Origin: Syntrophobacter fumaroxidans MPOB
GTDB lineage: Bacteria > Desulfobacterota > Syntrophobacteria > Syntrophobacterales > Syntrophobacteraceae
Length of the DNA: 64,000 bases
NCBI RefSeq assembly: GCF_000014965.1
Contig: NC_008554.1
Span: 2,034,001 to 2,098,000 of the forward strand
Direction: 5' to 3'
Shown: one piece after another, positions 45,239-55,204 of the stretch
How the letters are laid out: each line of letters starts with the position of its first letter
How positions within the stretch are numbered: position 1 is the first letter of the stretch
The notes under the pieces: model-generated
The model's input: the letters and a program-made list of their open reading frames with translations, nothing else
Databases searched by the model: none
What the model was told of the DNA's origin: nothing
Position numbers and translations under genes: made by a program

Positions 45239-45862
45239 ATGAAGGACTCCAGATGCAAGAAATGGCCCTCGAATTCCTGCACCCTGCCTGAAGAGGCATG
45301 TAGTCCACTGATTTTTCCGAAATTGTGCGGCGATACGAAATCCTGGTTCGCGCTTTACGTCCAGGTGAAACACGAGAAGGAAGTCGTCCGGAGACTCGAT
45401 CAGAAATCCATCGACTGCTTCCTGCCGCTGATGGAGTGCTGGAGCAAGCGGCTGGACAGGCGAAAGAGGATAACCCTGCCGCTTTTCCCCGGATACGTGT
45501 TCGTGCACACCGTCCTCGACAATTACACCAACGTGAACATTCTCAAGACTCCGGGTGCGTTGAGTATTCTCAAGAACTCCGAGGGGCCTTTGCCCATCCC
45601 GGTCTATCAAATCGAGAACCTGCAGACTATCCTGAATTCTTCCAAATCGCTCGATTTGCATCCCTATCTGAAAGAAGGGGAGTGGGTCCGGGTCATCCGG
45701 GGTCCGCTGAGCGGTTGTGTTGGAATTCTGAAGCGACACGCCCCGAAAAAGGGCAGATTAGTGGTGAGTGTGGATTGCATCAGGCAGTCGGTGAGCGTGG
45801 AGCTTGACGTCGAGGATGTGGAAGCCACGATTCCGCCCCCGGGCACCTCGCCTGTATCGTGA
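45239..45862 (+). CDS. NusG-family antiterminator paralogue (RfaH/UpxY-like)
   Basis: The 207-residue product starts at 45239 (GGAAGGCGG upstream). The N-terminal NGN domain (about 35-135, WFALYVQVKHEKEVVRRL through FPGYVFVH) and the C-terminal KOW domain (about 150-200, EGEWVRVIRGPLSGCVGIL) are those of NusG, with a 35-residue N-terminal extension. Specialised NusG paralogues usually lead polysaccharide operons, but the next gene here is convergent (moeA, 31 bases away). It therefore acts on other loci or replaces part of the main NusG's work. Own promoter at 45071-45098. Confidence 0.88.
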   Translation: MKDSRCKKWPSNSCTLPEEACSPLIFPKLCGDTKSWFALYVQVKHEKEVVRRLDQKSIDCFLPLMECWSKRLDRRKRITLPLFPGYVFVHTVLDNYTNVNILKTPGALSILKNSEGPLPIPVYQIENLQTILNSSKSLDLHPYLKEGEWVRVIRGPLSGCVGILKRHAPKKGRLVVSVDCIRQSVSVELDVEDVEATIPPPGTSPVS

Positions 45863-45893
45863 CTCCCCTGCCTCCGCGTTTACCGGGCAACGA

Positions 45894-47168
45894 TCAACCG
45901 GCCTTTCCGGGACCGGAGAAAAGACAGACCAGCACATCGGTTCCCTGATCGAGGCCTTCCACGTGCTCCGGAACGATGATGTACCCGTCGGCAGCGGCCA
46001 GAGTGCTGATCATCGCCGATTTCCCGAACACGGGTTCCGCGCTCAACCGGCCATGGGCGCTGGAGAGCAGGACCGGCACGTAATCCGTTCGCCCATGGAC
46101 GGACGGGACTTTTCGGGCGAGCACGGCATTCAGTTGGTTGACCGCGAATGCGGCATGCTTCGAGGTTCTGCCCTGCAGACGCTCCAATGACGGCAAAACG
46201 AAGGCCCTGCAGATCATCATCGCCGATACGGGCTGACCTGGAAGTCCCCAGAATACCTTTTCACCGACCCGCGCGAGGATGGTGGGCTTGCCCGGACGGA
46301 CCGCCACGCCGTGCGCCAGCAACTCACTGTCGTGCAAGTGTTCGAGAATGCTCAACGTATAGTCCCGCACGCCCACGGAACTGCCCCCGGAAAGCATGAT
46401 CACGTCGTGATCCTCCAGTGCCTGCCGGCACACATCGGTCAATAGTGCGAGATCATCCGCGATGACCTTCCGCAGGCCGATCACCCCGCCGGCCTCCTCC
46501 ACCTGCGCCGCCAGGGTGAAGCTGTTGATGTCGCGAATCTTTCCGGGCGGAACCGGCGATGCCCCGACGGGCACAACTTCATCGCCGGTCGAGATGACGG
46601 CGACTCGAGGCCGCCGCCGGACGGCCACGCGGGTGACGCCCAGTGCGGCCAGCACTCCGACGTCCTGGGGCCGCAGCCTCCATCCGCCGGGAAACAACTC
46701 CCGCCCGACGGATATGTCTTCACCTTCCCGGAGCAGATTGTCGCCGGGAGCCACCGGCCTGGTGACTTCGATGGTCTTATCGTCGAGGGGGTATGTGTAC
46801 TCCACCATCACCACCGCATCGGCCCCTTCGGGGAGCATGCCGCCGGTCGGTACGCCGATCGCCGTCCCCGGCTCCAACCTTCGGGTGACCGTTTCCCCCA
46901 TCTTGATCTCCCCCGCCGTTTCAAGAAAAGCGGGCAGCGTTTCCGATGCCCCGAAAGTATCCCGGGCGCGCACGGCATAGCCGTCCATGGTGGCTCTGGA
47001 GAAGTGGGGGACGGACTCCGGAGCGACGACGGACAGGGCCAGCACTTCGCCGCACGCCGCAGCCAACTCCACCTCCACCGCCGGCAACGGATGCAGCCGA
47101 TCGATCAGCGCAAGCACCTCGTCGGACGATTTCACCTTGAGAAACTTCGACACGGTTTTTCCCGCCAT
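45894..47168 (-). CDS. moeA: Molybdopterin molybdenumtransferase MoeA
   Basis: MoeA inserts molybdate into adenylated molybdopterin to form Moco (or, in tungsten-using anaerobes, the tungsten form). With a start at 47168 (AGGTG upstream) the product has 424 residues. Family signatures include SRATMDGYAVRA, PTGGMLPEGADAVV, the molybdopterin-binding LSGGSSVGVRDY and GLPGQPVSAM. The frame is open to 47300, but the extra residues are not family-like. A ModE-like regulator is divergent at 47494. Confidence 0.93.
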   Translation of the reverse strand: MAGKTVSKFLKVKSSDEVLALIDRLHPLPAVEVELAAACGEVLALSVVAPESVPHFSRATMDGYAVRARDTFGASETLPAFLETAGEIKMGETVTRRLEPGTAIGVPTGGMLPEGADAVVMVEYTYPLDDKTIEVTRPVAPGDNLLREGEDISVGRELFPGGWRLRPQDVGVLAALGVTRVAVRRRPRVAVISTGDEVVPVGASPVPPGKIRDINSFTLAAQVEEAGGVIGLRKVIADDLALLTDVCRQALEDHDVIMLSGGSSVGVRDYTLSILEHLHDSELLAHGVAVRPGKPTILARVGEKVFWGLPGQPVSAMMICRAFVLPSLERLQGRTSKHAAFAVNQLNAVLARKVPSVHGRTDYVPVLLSSAHGRLSAEPVFGKSAMISTLAAADGYIIVPEHVEGLDQGTDVLVCLFSGPGKAG

Positions 47169-47493
47169 ATTACACCTGTCAATCTTGCCGCGGCATGCCC
47201 CGGAATCGAAGCCGAAACCGAAGCTGCACCGGACATTTGCCTTTGGAGGACCGGTTCGGTTGTGTTCGACGCGAAAAAACTCCTTGGGAAGGCATTTCAC
47301 ATGGCACTATAATCCAACATGGAAACGGGCACAAGGAAGCGGCGGGACGGGAAGATGCTTCTACGAGGGGAAAACCGAAATGGGTTGGACTTCATTGCGG
47401 CTGTTTCCGGGGGGATGACGGGTGAACTTCGACGGAACGCAACCGATGCCGGAAAAGGTTGACGACCGTCGGCAACAATGGTGAGACCGGAGA
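47169..47493. other. Divergent region between moeA and the ModE-like gene
   Basis: About 325 bases that should contain promoters of both genes. I compared it with the Moco riboswitch pattern and did not find a convincing match. No ModE-box palindrome was clear either. Confidence 0.35.
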
Positions 47494-47871
47494 ATGGAGA
47501 GCACCTTGGCGAAGAAGAGTCCGGGAAGATTGACCATTCGCTCCAAGATATGGATCGCGGATGAAGACGGCGGAGTTGTCTTTGGGGCCGGCCGCCTGCG
47601 CATTTTGAGGGCGGTCGAGGAGCAGGGTTCCATACACCTGGCGGCCAAGACGCTCAACATGAGTTACCGGGCGGTCTGGGGAAAGATCAAAGCGACGGAG
47701 GATCGGCTTGGCAGGCCCCTGCTGACGCGAAAGGTGGGAGGAACCAAGGGGGGCGGCTCTGAGCTCACCCCCCTTGGAAAGGCTCTCGTGGAACGGTTTC
47801 GGCATCTTCAGACGTTGACCGAAACAGCGGCTGATACCCTCTTTCAGGACCTCTTCATCGACGGATTATGA
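47494..47871 (+). CDS. ModE-type N-terminal winged-helix regulator
   Basis: The 125-residue protein is a LysR/ModE-like winged helix: residues about 15-100 contain [20 protein letters not shown] and the wing. There is no molybdate-binding TOBE domain, so it is a stand-alone DNA-binding half. Its position divergent from moeA suggests control of molybdenum or tungsten cofactor genes. Its last 6 bases overlap the end of the convergent sucD gene. Confidence 0.87.
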   Translation: MESTLAKKSPGRLTIRSKIWIADEDGGVVFGAGRLRILRAVEEQGSIHLAAKTLNMSYRAVWGKIKATEDRLGRPLLTRKVGGTKGGGSELTPLGKALVERFRHLQTLTETAADTLFQDLFIDGL

Positions 47872-48747
47872 CAGGACCTTCTTGAACGCCTCCTTGGCGA
47901 TTTGTCCCATGTCGCCGAGGCTTTCCACAACCGTGATGCCCGCCGCGCGCATGGCTTTGATCTTGCCCTGGGCCGTTCCGCTGGAACCGCTGATGATGGC
48001 GCCCGCATGGCCCATTCTGCGTCCCGGAGGTGCCGTCAGACCAGCGATGAAACCGATCACCGGCTTGGTCACGTTCTTCTTGATGAAATCCGCCGCGTCT
48101 TCTTCCGCGGAACCCCCGATTTCACCGACCATAATGATGGCCTTCGTCTGAGGATCCTTCTGGAATGCGTCGAGGCAGTCAATAAAGTTGGTGCCGTTCA
48201 CCGGGTCTCCGCCGATCCCGATAACCGTGCTCTGTCCGATGCCCACTTTTCCGATCTGGTGCACGGCTTCATAGGTCAAGGTTCCGGAGCGGGAGACGAT
48301 GCCGACGGGACCGGGCGTATGGATGTGGCCCGGCTGGATGCCGATTTTGCACTGGCCGGGGGTGATGATCCCCGGGCAGTTGGGCCCGATCAGGCGGCTC
48401 TTGCTCGACTTCAGGTAATTTTTCACCTTCATCATGTCCATAACCGGAATACCTTCGGTGATGGCCACGATCAGGGGAATGCCGGCCTCGATGGCTTCCA
48501 GAATCGCGTCGGCGCAAAATGGAGGCGGCACGAACACCATGGCCGCATTGGCCTTGGTCTCCTTCACGGCCTTTGCCACCGTGTTGAAAACCGGGATGCC
48601 CTCGACCGCCTGCCCGCCTTTACCGGGGGTAACACCCGCGACCACGTTCGTACCATAGGCTTTGCAATTGATGGTATGGAACTGGCCCTCGCGACCCGTA
48701 ATACCCTGAACCAACAGCCTCGTGTTTTTGTCCACCCAAATGCTCAT
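47866..48747 (-). CDS. sucD: Succinyl-CoA synthetase alpha subunit
   Basis: The 293-residue subunit carries the CoA-binding domain and the phosphohistidine in [14 protein letters not shown]-terminal segment [15 protein letters not shown] and GVTPGKGGQ bind CoA. With SucC it interconverts succinyl-CoA and succinate with synthesis or use of ATP/GTP, central in a propionate- or fumarate-type metabolism. It follows sucC by 14 bases. Confidence 0.96.
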   Translation of the reverse strand: MSIWVDKNTRLLVQGITGREGQFHTINCKAYGTNVVAGVTPGKGGQAVEGIPVFNTVAKAVKETKANAAMVFVPPPFCADAILEAIEAGIPLIVAITEGIPVMDMMKVKNYLKSSKSRLIGPNCPGIITPGQCKIGIQPGHIHTPGPVGIVSRSGTLTYEAVHQIGKVGIGQSTVIGIGGDPVNGTNFIDCLDAFQKDPQTKAIIMVGEIGGSAEEDAADFIKKNVTKPVIGFIAGLTAPPGRRMGHAGAIISGSSGTAQGKIKAMRAAGITVVESLGDMGQIAKEAFKKVLS

Positions 48748-48761
48748 CTGATTTCCCCCTT

Positions 48762-49928
48762 CTACCCTTTGGCAACCGCTGCAATCTTTTGGGCGGCGTC
48801 TGCGACATCTTTGGCATTGATGAGGTTCAACCCGGATTTTGCCAGGATCTCCCGACCTTGCTCAACGTTGGTCCCTTCCATGCGAATGACCACGGGAACC
48901 CTGATGCCCACTTTCTTGGCCGCTTCCACAACCCCGTTGGCCAGCCTGTCGCACCGAAGGATGCCGCCGAAAATATTGATGAGCACACCCTTGACCGCAG
49001 GATCGGCGAGAATGATCCGGAATCCGTTCTCCACCTGCTCGGCGCTGGCACCGCCGCCGACGTCCAGGAAGTTCGCGGGGGCCGCACCGGCTTGCTGGAT
49101 GATGTCCATGGTCGCCATGGCCAGACCGGCGCCGTTCACCATGTTGCCGATATTCCCACCCGGCATCTTGATGTAGTTGAGCTCAAACTTCGACGCCTCG
49201 ATCTCGAACGGATCCTCTTCGTCGAGGTCTCTGTATTCCTGGATATCCTTGTGGCGATACATGGCGTTGTCGTCAAAGTTGATCTTCCCGTCCAGGGCGA
49301 TGACCCTGTTGTCCGATGTCAGGACGAGCGGGTTGATTTCCACCAGCGAACAGTCATAGTCCGTGCACAGCTTGTAGAGCGCGGCGACCATCGCGTTGAA
49401 CTGCTTGATCAGTTCGGGTTTCAAATTCAACCCGTAGGCAAGCTCGTTGGCGTGGAAACCCTTGAAGCCCAGCAGCGGATCGATGAAAACCTTGATGATC
49501 TTCTCGGGCGTCTTGGCGGCGACTTCTTCAATGTCCATACCACCGGCTTCGCTTGCCATGAACACGATTTTCGAGGTTCCCCTGTCGGGGAGGACGCTGA
49601 GGTAGAGCTCCTTCTCGATGGGCAAACCTTCTTCCACCAGGAGCTTCTTCACAAGGCGGCCTTCCGGGCCGGTCTGATGCGTCACCAAAGTCATGCCCAG
49701 AATGCCCTTCGCATACTGATCGACTTCGGCGGCACTCTTCGCCAGCTTTACACCACCGCCCTTACCGCGTCCACCCGCGTGGATTTGGGCCTTCACTACC
49801 ACCGGAAACGTTCCCAATTCAGCGCCGACCGCCTTCGCTTCCTCAACGGTGAAAGCCGCTTTCCCACGAGGAATGGGGACTCCGTACTTCTGGAACAACT
49901 GTTTGGCTTGATACTCGTGAATTTTCAT
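48762..49928 (-). CDS. sucC: Succinyl-CoA synthetase beta subunit
   Basis: The 388-residue subunit has the ATP-grasp fold beginning [21 protein letters not shown], with NFLDVGGGA and the [12 protein letters not shown] segment. GCGAGGAG lies upstream of the ATG. It is the first gene of sucCD, with a candidate promoter at 50032-50060. Confidence 0.96.
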   Translation of the reverse strand: MKIHEYQAKQLFQKYGVPIPRGKAAFTVEEAKAVGAELGTFPVVVKAQIHAGGRGKGGGVKLAKSAAEVDQYAKGILGMTLVTHQTGPEGRLVKKLLVEEGLPIEKELYLSVLPDRGTSKIVFMASEAGGMDIEEVAAKTPEKIIKVFIDPLLGFKGFHANELAYGLNLKPELIKQFNAMVAALYKLCTDYDCSLVEINPLVLTSDNRVIALDGKINFDDNAMYRHKDIQEYRDLDEEDPFEIEASKFELNYIKMPGGNIGNMVNGAGLAMATMDIIQQAGAAPANFLDVGGGASAEQVENGFRIILADPAVKGVLINIFGGILRCDRLANGVVEAAKKVGIRVPVVIRMEGTNVEQGREILAKSGLNLINAKDVADAAQKIAAVAKG

Positions 49929-50031
49929 TTTTCTCCTCGCTATCCCCGAAACAACTCAATCCAGTGCAGATCATGTCTCACCAACGAGAGCCCTCACCCA
50001 AAAATCATCTGCTGATCTCGAATAACCTCTA

Positions 50032-50060
50032 TTCCTAGATGAAAGATCTCACAATGTCAA
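50032..50060 (-). promoter_or_regulatory. Candidate promoter of sucCD
   Basis: On the minus strand a perfect TTGACA (50060-50055) is followed after 17 nt by TAGGAA (50037-50032). It would give a leader of about 95 nt. Confidence 0.5.
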
Positions 50061-50491
50061 ACGTTGTTTGTAAAGTTTTGAACAAACTCTGCGCCCGGAC
50101 TCAACCGAACGCGGACCGAAAGCAATTTCGATAATGGCACAACATGGGCATCTTGTCCCAAAAGTTTTGCGGACAGGCCCGGCAACTGCCCCGCCACTCC
50201 CCGCGAAGGCATCGCGTTTGCCTCGAAACTCTTGGCTCTTTTTTCACAACTTCCGCCCGGCCGACCTCGTTTGGAAGGAAAGTCCCCCTCGCGGTCGTGA
50301 ACCTTCCCTGGAGGGCATGCCGACAGGAATCTTCCGCGGTTTCAAACCCGACGGCAAGCGGTCCGTCGTCTCCGGCACCGGCAGCGCGGACCTCATGCCT
50401 GCGGAAACGCAAAATGCACGGTGAATAATGCCCGAGATTATGGTAAAGGAAATCGGACTCGGATCATCGTGCCCGGACATGGAGTTCATCA
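50061..50491. other. Divergent intergenic region
   Basis: About 430 bases between the sucCD promoter (minus) and gatB (plus). The gatB ribosome site (GGAG near 50480) is at the right end. Nothing else was recognised; the short frames here are not protein-like. Confidence 0.35.
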
Positions 50492-51922
50492 ATGGAATAT
50501 GAAGTCGTCATCGGACTGGAAATTCACGCACAGCTTTCCACTCGGAGCAAAATCTTCTGCGGCTGCTCGACCACCTTCGGTGCGAGCCCCAATACCTTGA
50601 CCTGCCCCGTTTGCCTGGGTATGCCGGGGGTGCTCCCCGTGCTCAACCGCGATGTGGTCGAATTCAGTCTGAGAATGGCGCTTGCCGCCCATTGCGAAAT
50701 TGCCCCGTACGGTCAGTTCGCGCGGAAAAACTATTTCTACCCGGATCTGCCCAAGGGTTACCAGATATCCCAGTACGAACTGCCGCTGGCCCGCAACGGT
50801 TGGATTGAAATCGAGAGCGGGAACGGGCCCAAGCGGATCAGAATCCACCGGATCCACATGGAGGAGGATGCGGGCAAGCTCATTCACGACGACAACAAGC
50901 CCGTGAGCTACGTGGACTTCAACCGCACGGGAGTGCCCCTGATCGAAATCGTGAGCGAACCCGACCTCCGCAGCTCGGAAGATGCGGTTTCCTACCTGAA
51001 ATCGGTCCGCGAGATCCTGCGTTTCCTGGAAATCTGCGACGGAAACATGGAGGAAGGAAGCCTCCGGTGTGACGCGAACATCTCGCTGCGCCCCGTCGGA
51101 GCCGAGGAACTGGGCGTCAAGACCGAGCTCAAAAACATGAATTCCTTCCGCAACGTACAGCGGGCCCTGGATTTTGAAATCCGACGACAACGGGCGCTTC
51201 TTGAACGGGGTGAACCCATCGTGCAGGAAACCCGCCTGTGGGATGCCAACCGCAGCATCACCCTGAGCATGCGGGGCAAGGAAGAGGCCCACGACTACCG
51301 CTACTTTCCGGATCCGGACCTCGTGCCCGTCGTTGTGGACGAGGCATGGATCGAACAGGTCCGGGCCTCCCTCCCCGAGCTCCCGGACGCCAGGCGGGAG
51401 CGGTTCATGGGGGAATACGGCCTGCCGTCCCATGACGCCCGGGTTCTCACTTCCTCCAAAGCGCTGTCCGTGTATTTCGAATCGGTCGTCGCGGCCTTTC
51501 CACAACCCAAGATTGTCAGCAACTGGATGATGTCCGAGTTGCTGCGCGAGTTGAAACGTGACGAGAGAGAGATCGAGGAATGTCCGGTTCCGCCGGAAAA
51601 CCTCGCGGATCTGCTGCAGTTGATCGAAAAGGGAGTCGTGAGCGGCAAGATCGCCAAGACTGTTTTCCTGGAAATGTACTCCACAGGGCGCAAGGCCGGG
51701 GCCGTCGTCGAGGAAAAGGGCCTGGTCCAGGTAAAGGATGAAGGCGCGATCGAGGCGATCGTGGCTGAAGTCCTCGCCGAGAATCCCTCTGAGGTCGAAC
51801 AGTACCGGGCCGGAAAGGAGAAGCTTTTCGGGTTCTTCGTCGGTCAGGTCATGCGAAAATCCAAAGGGAAAGCCAATCCCAAGCTGGTCAACGACATTCT
51901 GCGCGGCAAGCTCTCCGGCTAG
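50492..51922 (+). CDS. gatB: Aspartyl/glutamyl-tRNA amidotransferase subunit B
   Basis: GatB activates the misacylated Glu-tRNA(Gln) or Asp-tRNA(Asn) for amidation by GatCAB. The 476-residue protein has the full family: [22 protein letters not shown] with the zinc/Mg site, [17 protein letters not shown] and the C-terminal YqeY-like tail domain. The Shine-Dalgarno is GGAG. The other subunits are not in the window. mtnA follows after 173 bases. Confidence 0.96.
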   Translation: MEYEVVIGLEIHAQLSTRSKIFCGCSTTFGASPNTLTCPVCLGMPGVLPVLNRDVVEFSLRMALAAHCEIAPYGQFARKNYFYPDLPKGYQISQYELPLARNGWIEIESGNGPKRIRIHRIHMEEDAGKLIHDDNKPVSYVDFNRTGVPLIEIVSEPDLRSSEDAVSYLKSVREILRFLEICDGNMEEGSLRCDANISLRPVGAEELGVKTELKNMNSFRNVQRALDFEIRRQRALLERGEPIVQETRLWDANRSITLSMRGKEEAHDYRYFPDPDLVPVVVDEAWIEQVRASLPELPDARRERFMGEYGLPSHDARVLTSSKALSVYFESVVAAFPQPKIVSNWMMSELLRELKRDEREIEECPVPPENLADLLQLIEKGVVSGKIAKTVFLEMYSTGRKAGAVVEEKGLVQVKDEGAIEAIVAEVLAENPSEVEQYRAGKEKLFGFFVGQVMRKSKGKANPKLVNDILRGKLSG

Positions 51923-52095
51923 GTTCCAACTCCGGAGACGCCTGCCGCAACCGTTCGCATTTGCCCTGTGATTCCAGCAAACGGCGATCGACCGGGAGGC
52001 CTTCGACCAGGCGCGAAAACGTGCCGGCCCCTTGCCGGCGAGTGGTGTTTTTTCTATCTTGACATTCAGCTCATCATGACGGGAGTCGGTTCAGT

Positions 52096-53145
52096 ATGCC
52101 CCAACAGTGGTTACCCCCGATTTACTGGGACGGGGACGCGGTTGCGATCCTGGATCAGCGACTGCTTCCCCAGCGTGAGGCGGTGATTCGTTGCACTTCT
52201 CCGAAGCAGGTGGTGGCGGCGATAAAGAACATGGCGATCCGGGGAGCGCCCGCGGTCGGCGTGGCCGGGGCCATGGCGCTGGCTCTCGGGGCGGTTCTGA
52301 TTCAGGCCGCCGATGCCCGGACGTTCAAAAGCAAGTTCGCCCGGCTGTGCCGCCAGGTGAGGACGGCCCGTCCCACCGGCCGGAACCTGGGCTGGGCGGT
52401 GGATCGCATTCATGCCCTGGTGGAAGGCAACCGGGATGCCGACGTTCCCCGGCTTCACGAGCTCATTCGCCGGGAGGCCGACCTGATCCTCGCCGAAGAT
52501 GTCGCCGGCAACGTCGCCATCGGCTCATGGGGCAAGACCGTCATTCCGCGAGGCGCCGGCATCATGACCTACTGCAACGCGGGAGCCCTGGCCACGGCGG
52601 ACTATGGCACGGCCGTGGGAGTCATCCGCGCGGCTTTCGACGCGGATCCCGGAATTCGAGTGTTTTCATGCGAGACCCGTCCTTTTTTGCAGGGAGCCCG
52701 CCTGACGGTGTACGAGCTGATGAAGGCGGGAATCCCCGTCACGCTGATCACCGACAACTCGATCGGCAGCCTCATGAGCCGGGGGATGATCGACGTGGTT
52801 GTGGTGGGCGCGGACCGGATCGCCGCCAACGGAGACACCGCCAACAAGATCGGAACCTACATGGCGGCCGTGCTGGCCTGCACGCACGGCATTCCCTTCT
52901 ACGTGGCCGCCCCTCGTTCCACCATCGATGCCTCGCTCCCGGACGGCGACGGAATCCCCATCGAACAACGGGCTCCGAAGGAAGTCACGCACTTCAACGG
53001 CCGCCGAGTCGCCCCGCAAGGAGCCGCCGCTTTGAATGCGGCATTCGACGTGACCCCGAACAAGTACATCACGGGGATCATCACGGAAGTCGGCATCCTT
53101 TCGAAGCCCTTCGGCAGAGCGATCCGCCAGGCGCTCAAGGCATGA
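52096..53145 (+). CDS. mtnA: S-methyl-5-thioribose-1-phosphate isomerase
   Basis: MtnA converts methylthioribose 1-phosphate to methylthioribulose 1-phosphate in methionine salvage. The 349-residue protein has NMAIRGAPAVGVAGA, the catalytic cysteine in TYCNAG and the catalytic aspartate in VGADRIAANGDTANKIGT. A TTGACA at 52059-52064 may be part of its promoter. The other salvage genes are not adjacent. A related eIF2B-like or ribose-1,5-bisphosphate isomerase role is less likely given the motif match. Confidence 0.94.
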   Translation: MPQQWLPPIYWDGDAVAILDQRLLPQREAVIRCTSPKQVVAAIKNMAIRGAPAVGVAGAMALALGAVLIQAADARTFKSKFARLCRQVRTARPTGRNLGWAVDRIHALVEGNRDADVPRLHELIRREADLILAEDVAGNVAIGSWGKTVIPRGAGIMTYCNAGALATADYGTAVGVIRAAFDADPGIRVFSCETRPFLQGARLTVYELMKAGIPVTLITDNSIGSLMSRGMIDVVVVGADRIAANGDTANKIGTYMAAVLACTHGIPFYVAAPRSTIDASLPDGDGIPIEQRAPKEVTHFNGRRVAPQGAAALNAAFDVTPNKYITGIITEVGILSKPFGRAIRQALKA

Positions 53146-53189
53146 CCCCGAACCGTGCACCGCTTGCGGCCGGGCCTGCCCGCGGCACG

Positions 53190-54551
53190 CTATGTGCCGT
53201 CAAACAGCATCCGCAGAACGTCCTGTAGCGAACGAGCGCCCATGTAGACGACACCCGCATCCGGTGAAAGCCGTTCGGCATTGCTGCCCGGCATGAGACA
53301 GCGCGTAAACCCGAGTTTTGCCGCTTCCATGGCCCGGGCCGCGCCATGCCCCACGCCGCGCACTTCCCCCGCCAGTCCGACCTCGCCCCACACCGCCAGT
53401 TCCTGGGGCAACGGCCGGTCGAGGTAAGAGCTCATCAGCGCCGTCGTCAGGGCGAGGTCGGCGGCCGGTTCCTGCAGGCGGACACCTCCCGCCACGTTCA
53501 CGAAAACATCCTGTTGACCGAAATTGAACCCGAGCTTCTTTTCGAGCACCGCCAGCAGGAGGGAAACCCGGTTGGTATCGATTCCCATGCTGGTCCGCCG
53601 GGGCTGGGTCCATCCGGTGGCGCCGACCAGCGCCTGCAGCTCCACCAGCAAGGGGCGGGTGCCCTCCATCGAACACACCACCACCGATCCGGATACACCC
53701 GTGGGCCGTTCCGCAAGAAGGAATTGAGAAGGATTCGGCACTTCCTCCAATCCCGCCTCCTTCATTTCGAACACACCGACCTCGTTGGTTGATCCATATC
53801 GGTTCTTGACCGCTCGCAACAGCCGGAACGTATGCGTGCGATCCCCTTCAAGGTAGAGAACGGTGTCCACAAGGTGTTCGAGGGCTCGGGGACCGGCGAT
53901 GGAGCCTTCCTTGGTGACGTGGCCGACCAGGAAGATACTGATGTTGCCGTCTTTTGCGGCGCGCATCAGCCGCAACGCACATTCCCGGACCTGGCTTATG
54001 GAACCCGGAGCGACCTCGAGCCCCATGGTGTGCATGGTCTGAATGGAATCCACCGCCAGGATCTGCGGATGCGAGTGGTCGATGACGTCAAGGACGGCCT
54101 CCAGGGAGGTTTCGGAAAAGATGAGCAGTCCTCCGGATTCGATTCTCAGCCGTGCGGCCCGCAGTTTCAGTTGTTGCGGGCTCTCTTCACCGGAGACGTA
54201 GAGGACCTTTTTCTTTTGCGACATGAGGGCAAGCGCCTGGAGCAGGAGCGTGGATTTCCCGATGCCGGGGTCGCCTGCCAGCAGAATGAGGGACCCGCTG
54301 ACCAGCCCTCCTCCCAGCACTCGGTCCCACTCACCGATGCCTGTGGTGAACCGTGCTTCCGACTCCATCGGAATTTCCGCCAGGGGCAGGGGACGAGCCG
54401 CTTGCCCATGGGGCTCCAACCGCCCTGAAGCCTTATGCGTGACCTCCTCCACCAGACTCTGCCAACTCCGGCACTCGGGACAACGGCCCAGCCATTTCGG
54501 GCTCACGTAGCCGCACTGCTGACATCGATAGATCGTCTTGAGACCCCCCAT
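53190..54551 (-). CDS. radA: DNA repair/recombination protein RadA (Sms)
   Basis: The product has 453 residues from ATG 54551, with GGGAGG upstream; the longer open frame above it is not family-like. RadA promotes branch migration and processing of recombination intermediates. Parts in order: C4 zinc finger (CQQCGYVSPKWLGRCPEC, about 10-27), RecA-like ATPase with Walker A GDPGIGKST, KNRYGS motif, and a Lon-protease-like C-terminal domain. It is divergent from the trxA promoter. Confidence 0.95.
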   Translation of the reverse strand: MGGLKTIYRCQQCGYVSPKWLGRCPECRSWQSLVEEVTHKASGRLEPHGQAARPLPLAEIPMESEARFTTGIGEWDRVLGGGLVSGSLILLAGDPGIGKSTLLLQALALMSQKKKVLYVSGEESPQQLKLRAARLRIESGGLLIFSETSLEAVLDVIDHSHPQILAVDSIQTMHTMGLEVAPGSISQVRECALRLMRAAKDGNISIFLVGHVTKEGSIAGPRALEHLVDTVLYLEGDRTHTFRLLRAVKNRYGSTNEVGVFEMKEAGLEEVPNPSQFLLAERPTGVSGSVVVCSMEGTRPLLVELQALVGATGWTQPRRTSMGIDTNRVSLLLAVLEKKLGFNFGQQDVFVNVAGGVRLQEPAADLALTTALMSSYLDRPLPQELAVWGEVGLAGEVRGVGHGAARAMEAAKLGFTRCLMPGSNAERLSPDAGVVYMGARSLQDVLRMLFDGT

Positions 54552-54671
54552 ATGCCTCCCTGCTGAACGATGAGTATCCTTTGTGTTCGTATTCACTACA
54601 CTATACACCATTCCACGGCCGAGGGGCGGGCAAACTGGGAACCGCATCCCGATTCGCCCCGGAATGTTCAA

Positions 54672-54701
54672 TTGACAAAGTTGAAAATAGTGTTTTATAT
54701 T
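54672..54701 (+). promoter_or_regulatory. Sigma-70 promoter of trxA-trxB-bamD
   Basis: TTGACA (54672-54677) and TATATT (54696-54701) are 18 nt apart, with an AT-rich spacer. The start is predicted near 54708, giving a leader of about 70 nt. Confidence 0.75.
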
Positions 54702-54776
54702 CTGTGTCCATTGATGGACCAAGCTTTTCCTTACCGTGAGCTGGTAAGTTCCCTTAGAAGGAGAGGAGTGTTTCTG

Positions 54777-55109
54777 ATGGCGGGTAAAAATATCATCGAG
54801 GTCACGGACGGCAGCTTCGACCAGGAAGTCCTGCAATCCGATGTGCCGGTGCTGGTGGATTTCTGGGCTCCGTGGTGCGGTCCGTGCCGGGCCATTGCTC
54901 CTGTTATCGAAGAATTGTCCGGAGATTACGAGGCCAGGCTGAAGGTGGCCAAGTGCAACGTTGATGACAATCCGAAAACGCCCAGCAGGTATGGCATTCG
55001 AGCCATCCCGACCTTGATCATTTTCAAGGGCGGGAATGTCAGCGAGCAGATCACGGGGGCCGTGGCAAAGTCCCAGATCACTGCCGCCATCGACAAGGCC
55101 GTCGGCTAA
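54777..55109 (+). CDS. trxA: Thioredoxin
   Basis: The 110-residue protein has the active site WAPWCGPC (about 29-36) and cis-proline in RAIPTL. The start at 54777 has AGGAGAGG upstream; an in-frame ATG far upstream lies in the promoter region. It is reduced by the TrxB encoded next door and supplies electrons to ribonucleotide reductase, PAPS/peroxide pathways and protein disulfides. Confidence 0.96.
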   Translation: MAGKNIIEVTDGSFDQEVLQSDVPVLVDFWAPWCGPCRAIAPVIEELSGDYEARLKVAKCNVDDNPKTPSRYGIRAIPTLIIFKGGNVSEQITGAVAKSQITAAIDKAVG

Positions 55110-55204
55110 GCCGGATGATGCCGATGGGCCCGGACCGATAGGCGCGGTTTCATTCAGGTTCCCTGCAGTGTTTTCTCCCCTGTCAGAAAACCGTTCTTTC
55201 AAGC

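Noticed and set aside
43510-45282. Long minus-strand open frame of 590 codons
   Set aside because: It is opposite the helicase-nuclease gene, has no family features and reflects high-GC third positions; the same applies to other long antisense frames, for example at 2140-3519, 4686-6416, 27735-29396 and 61008-62819.
47169-47300. Possible Moco riboswitch upstream of moeA
   Set aside because: Only short CCTCC and CGG blocks resemble the class; the core pairs of the Moco RNA could not be drawn.
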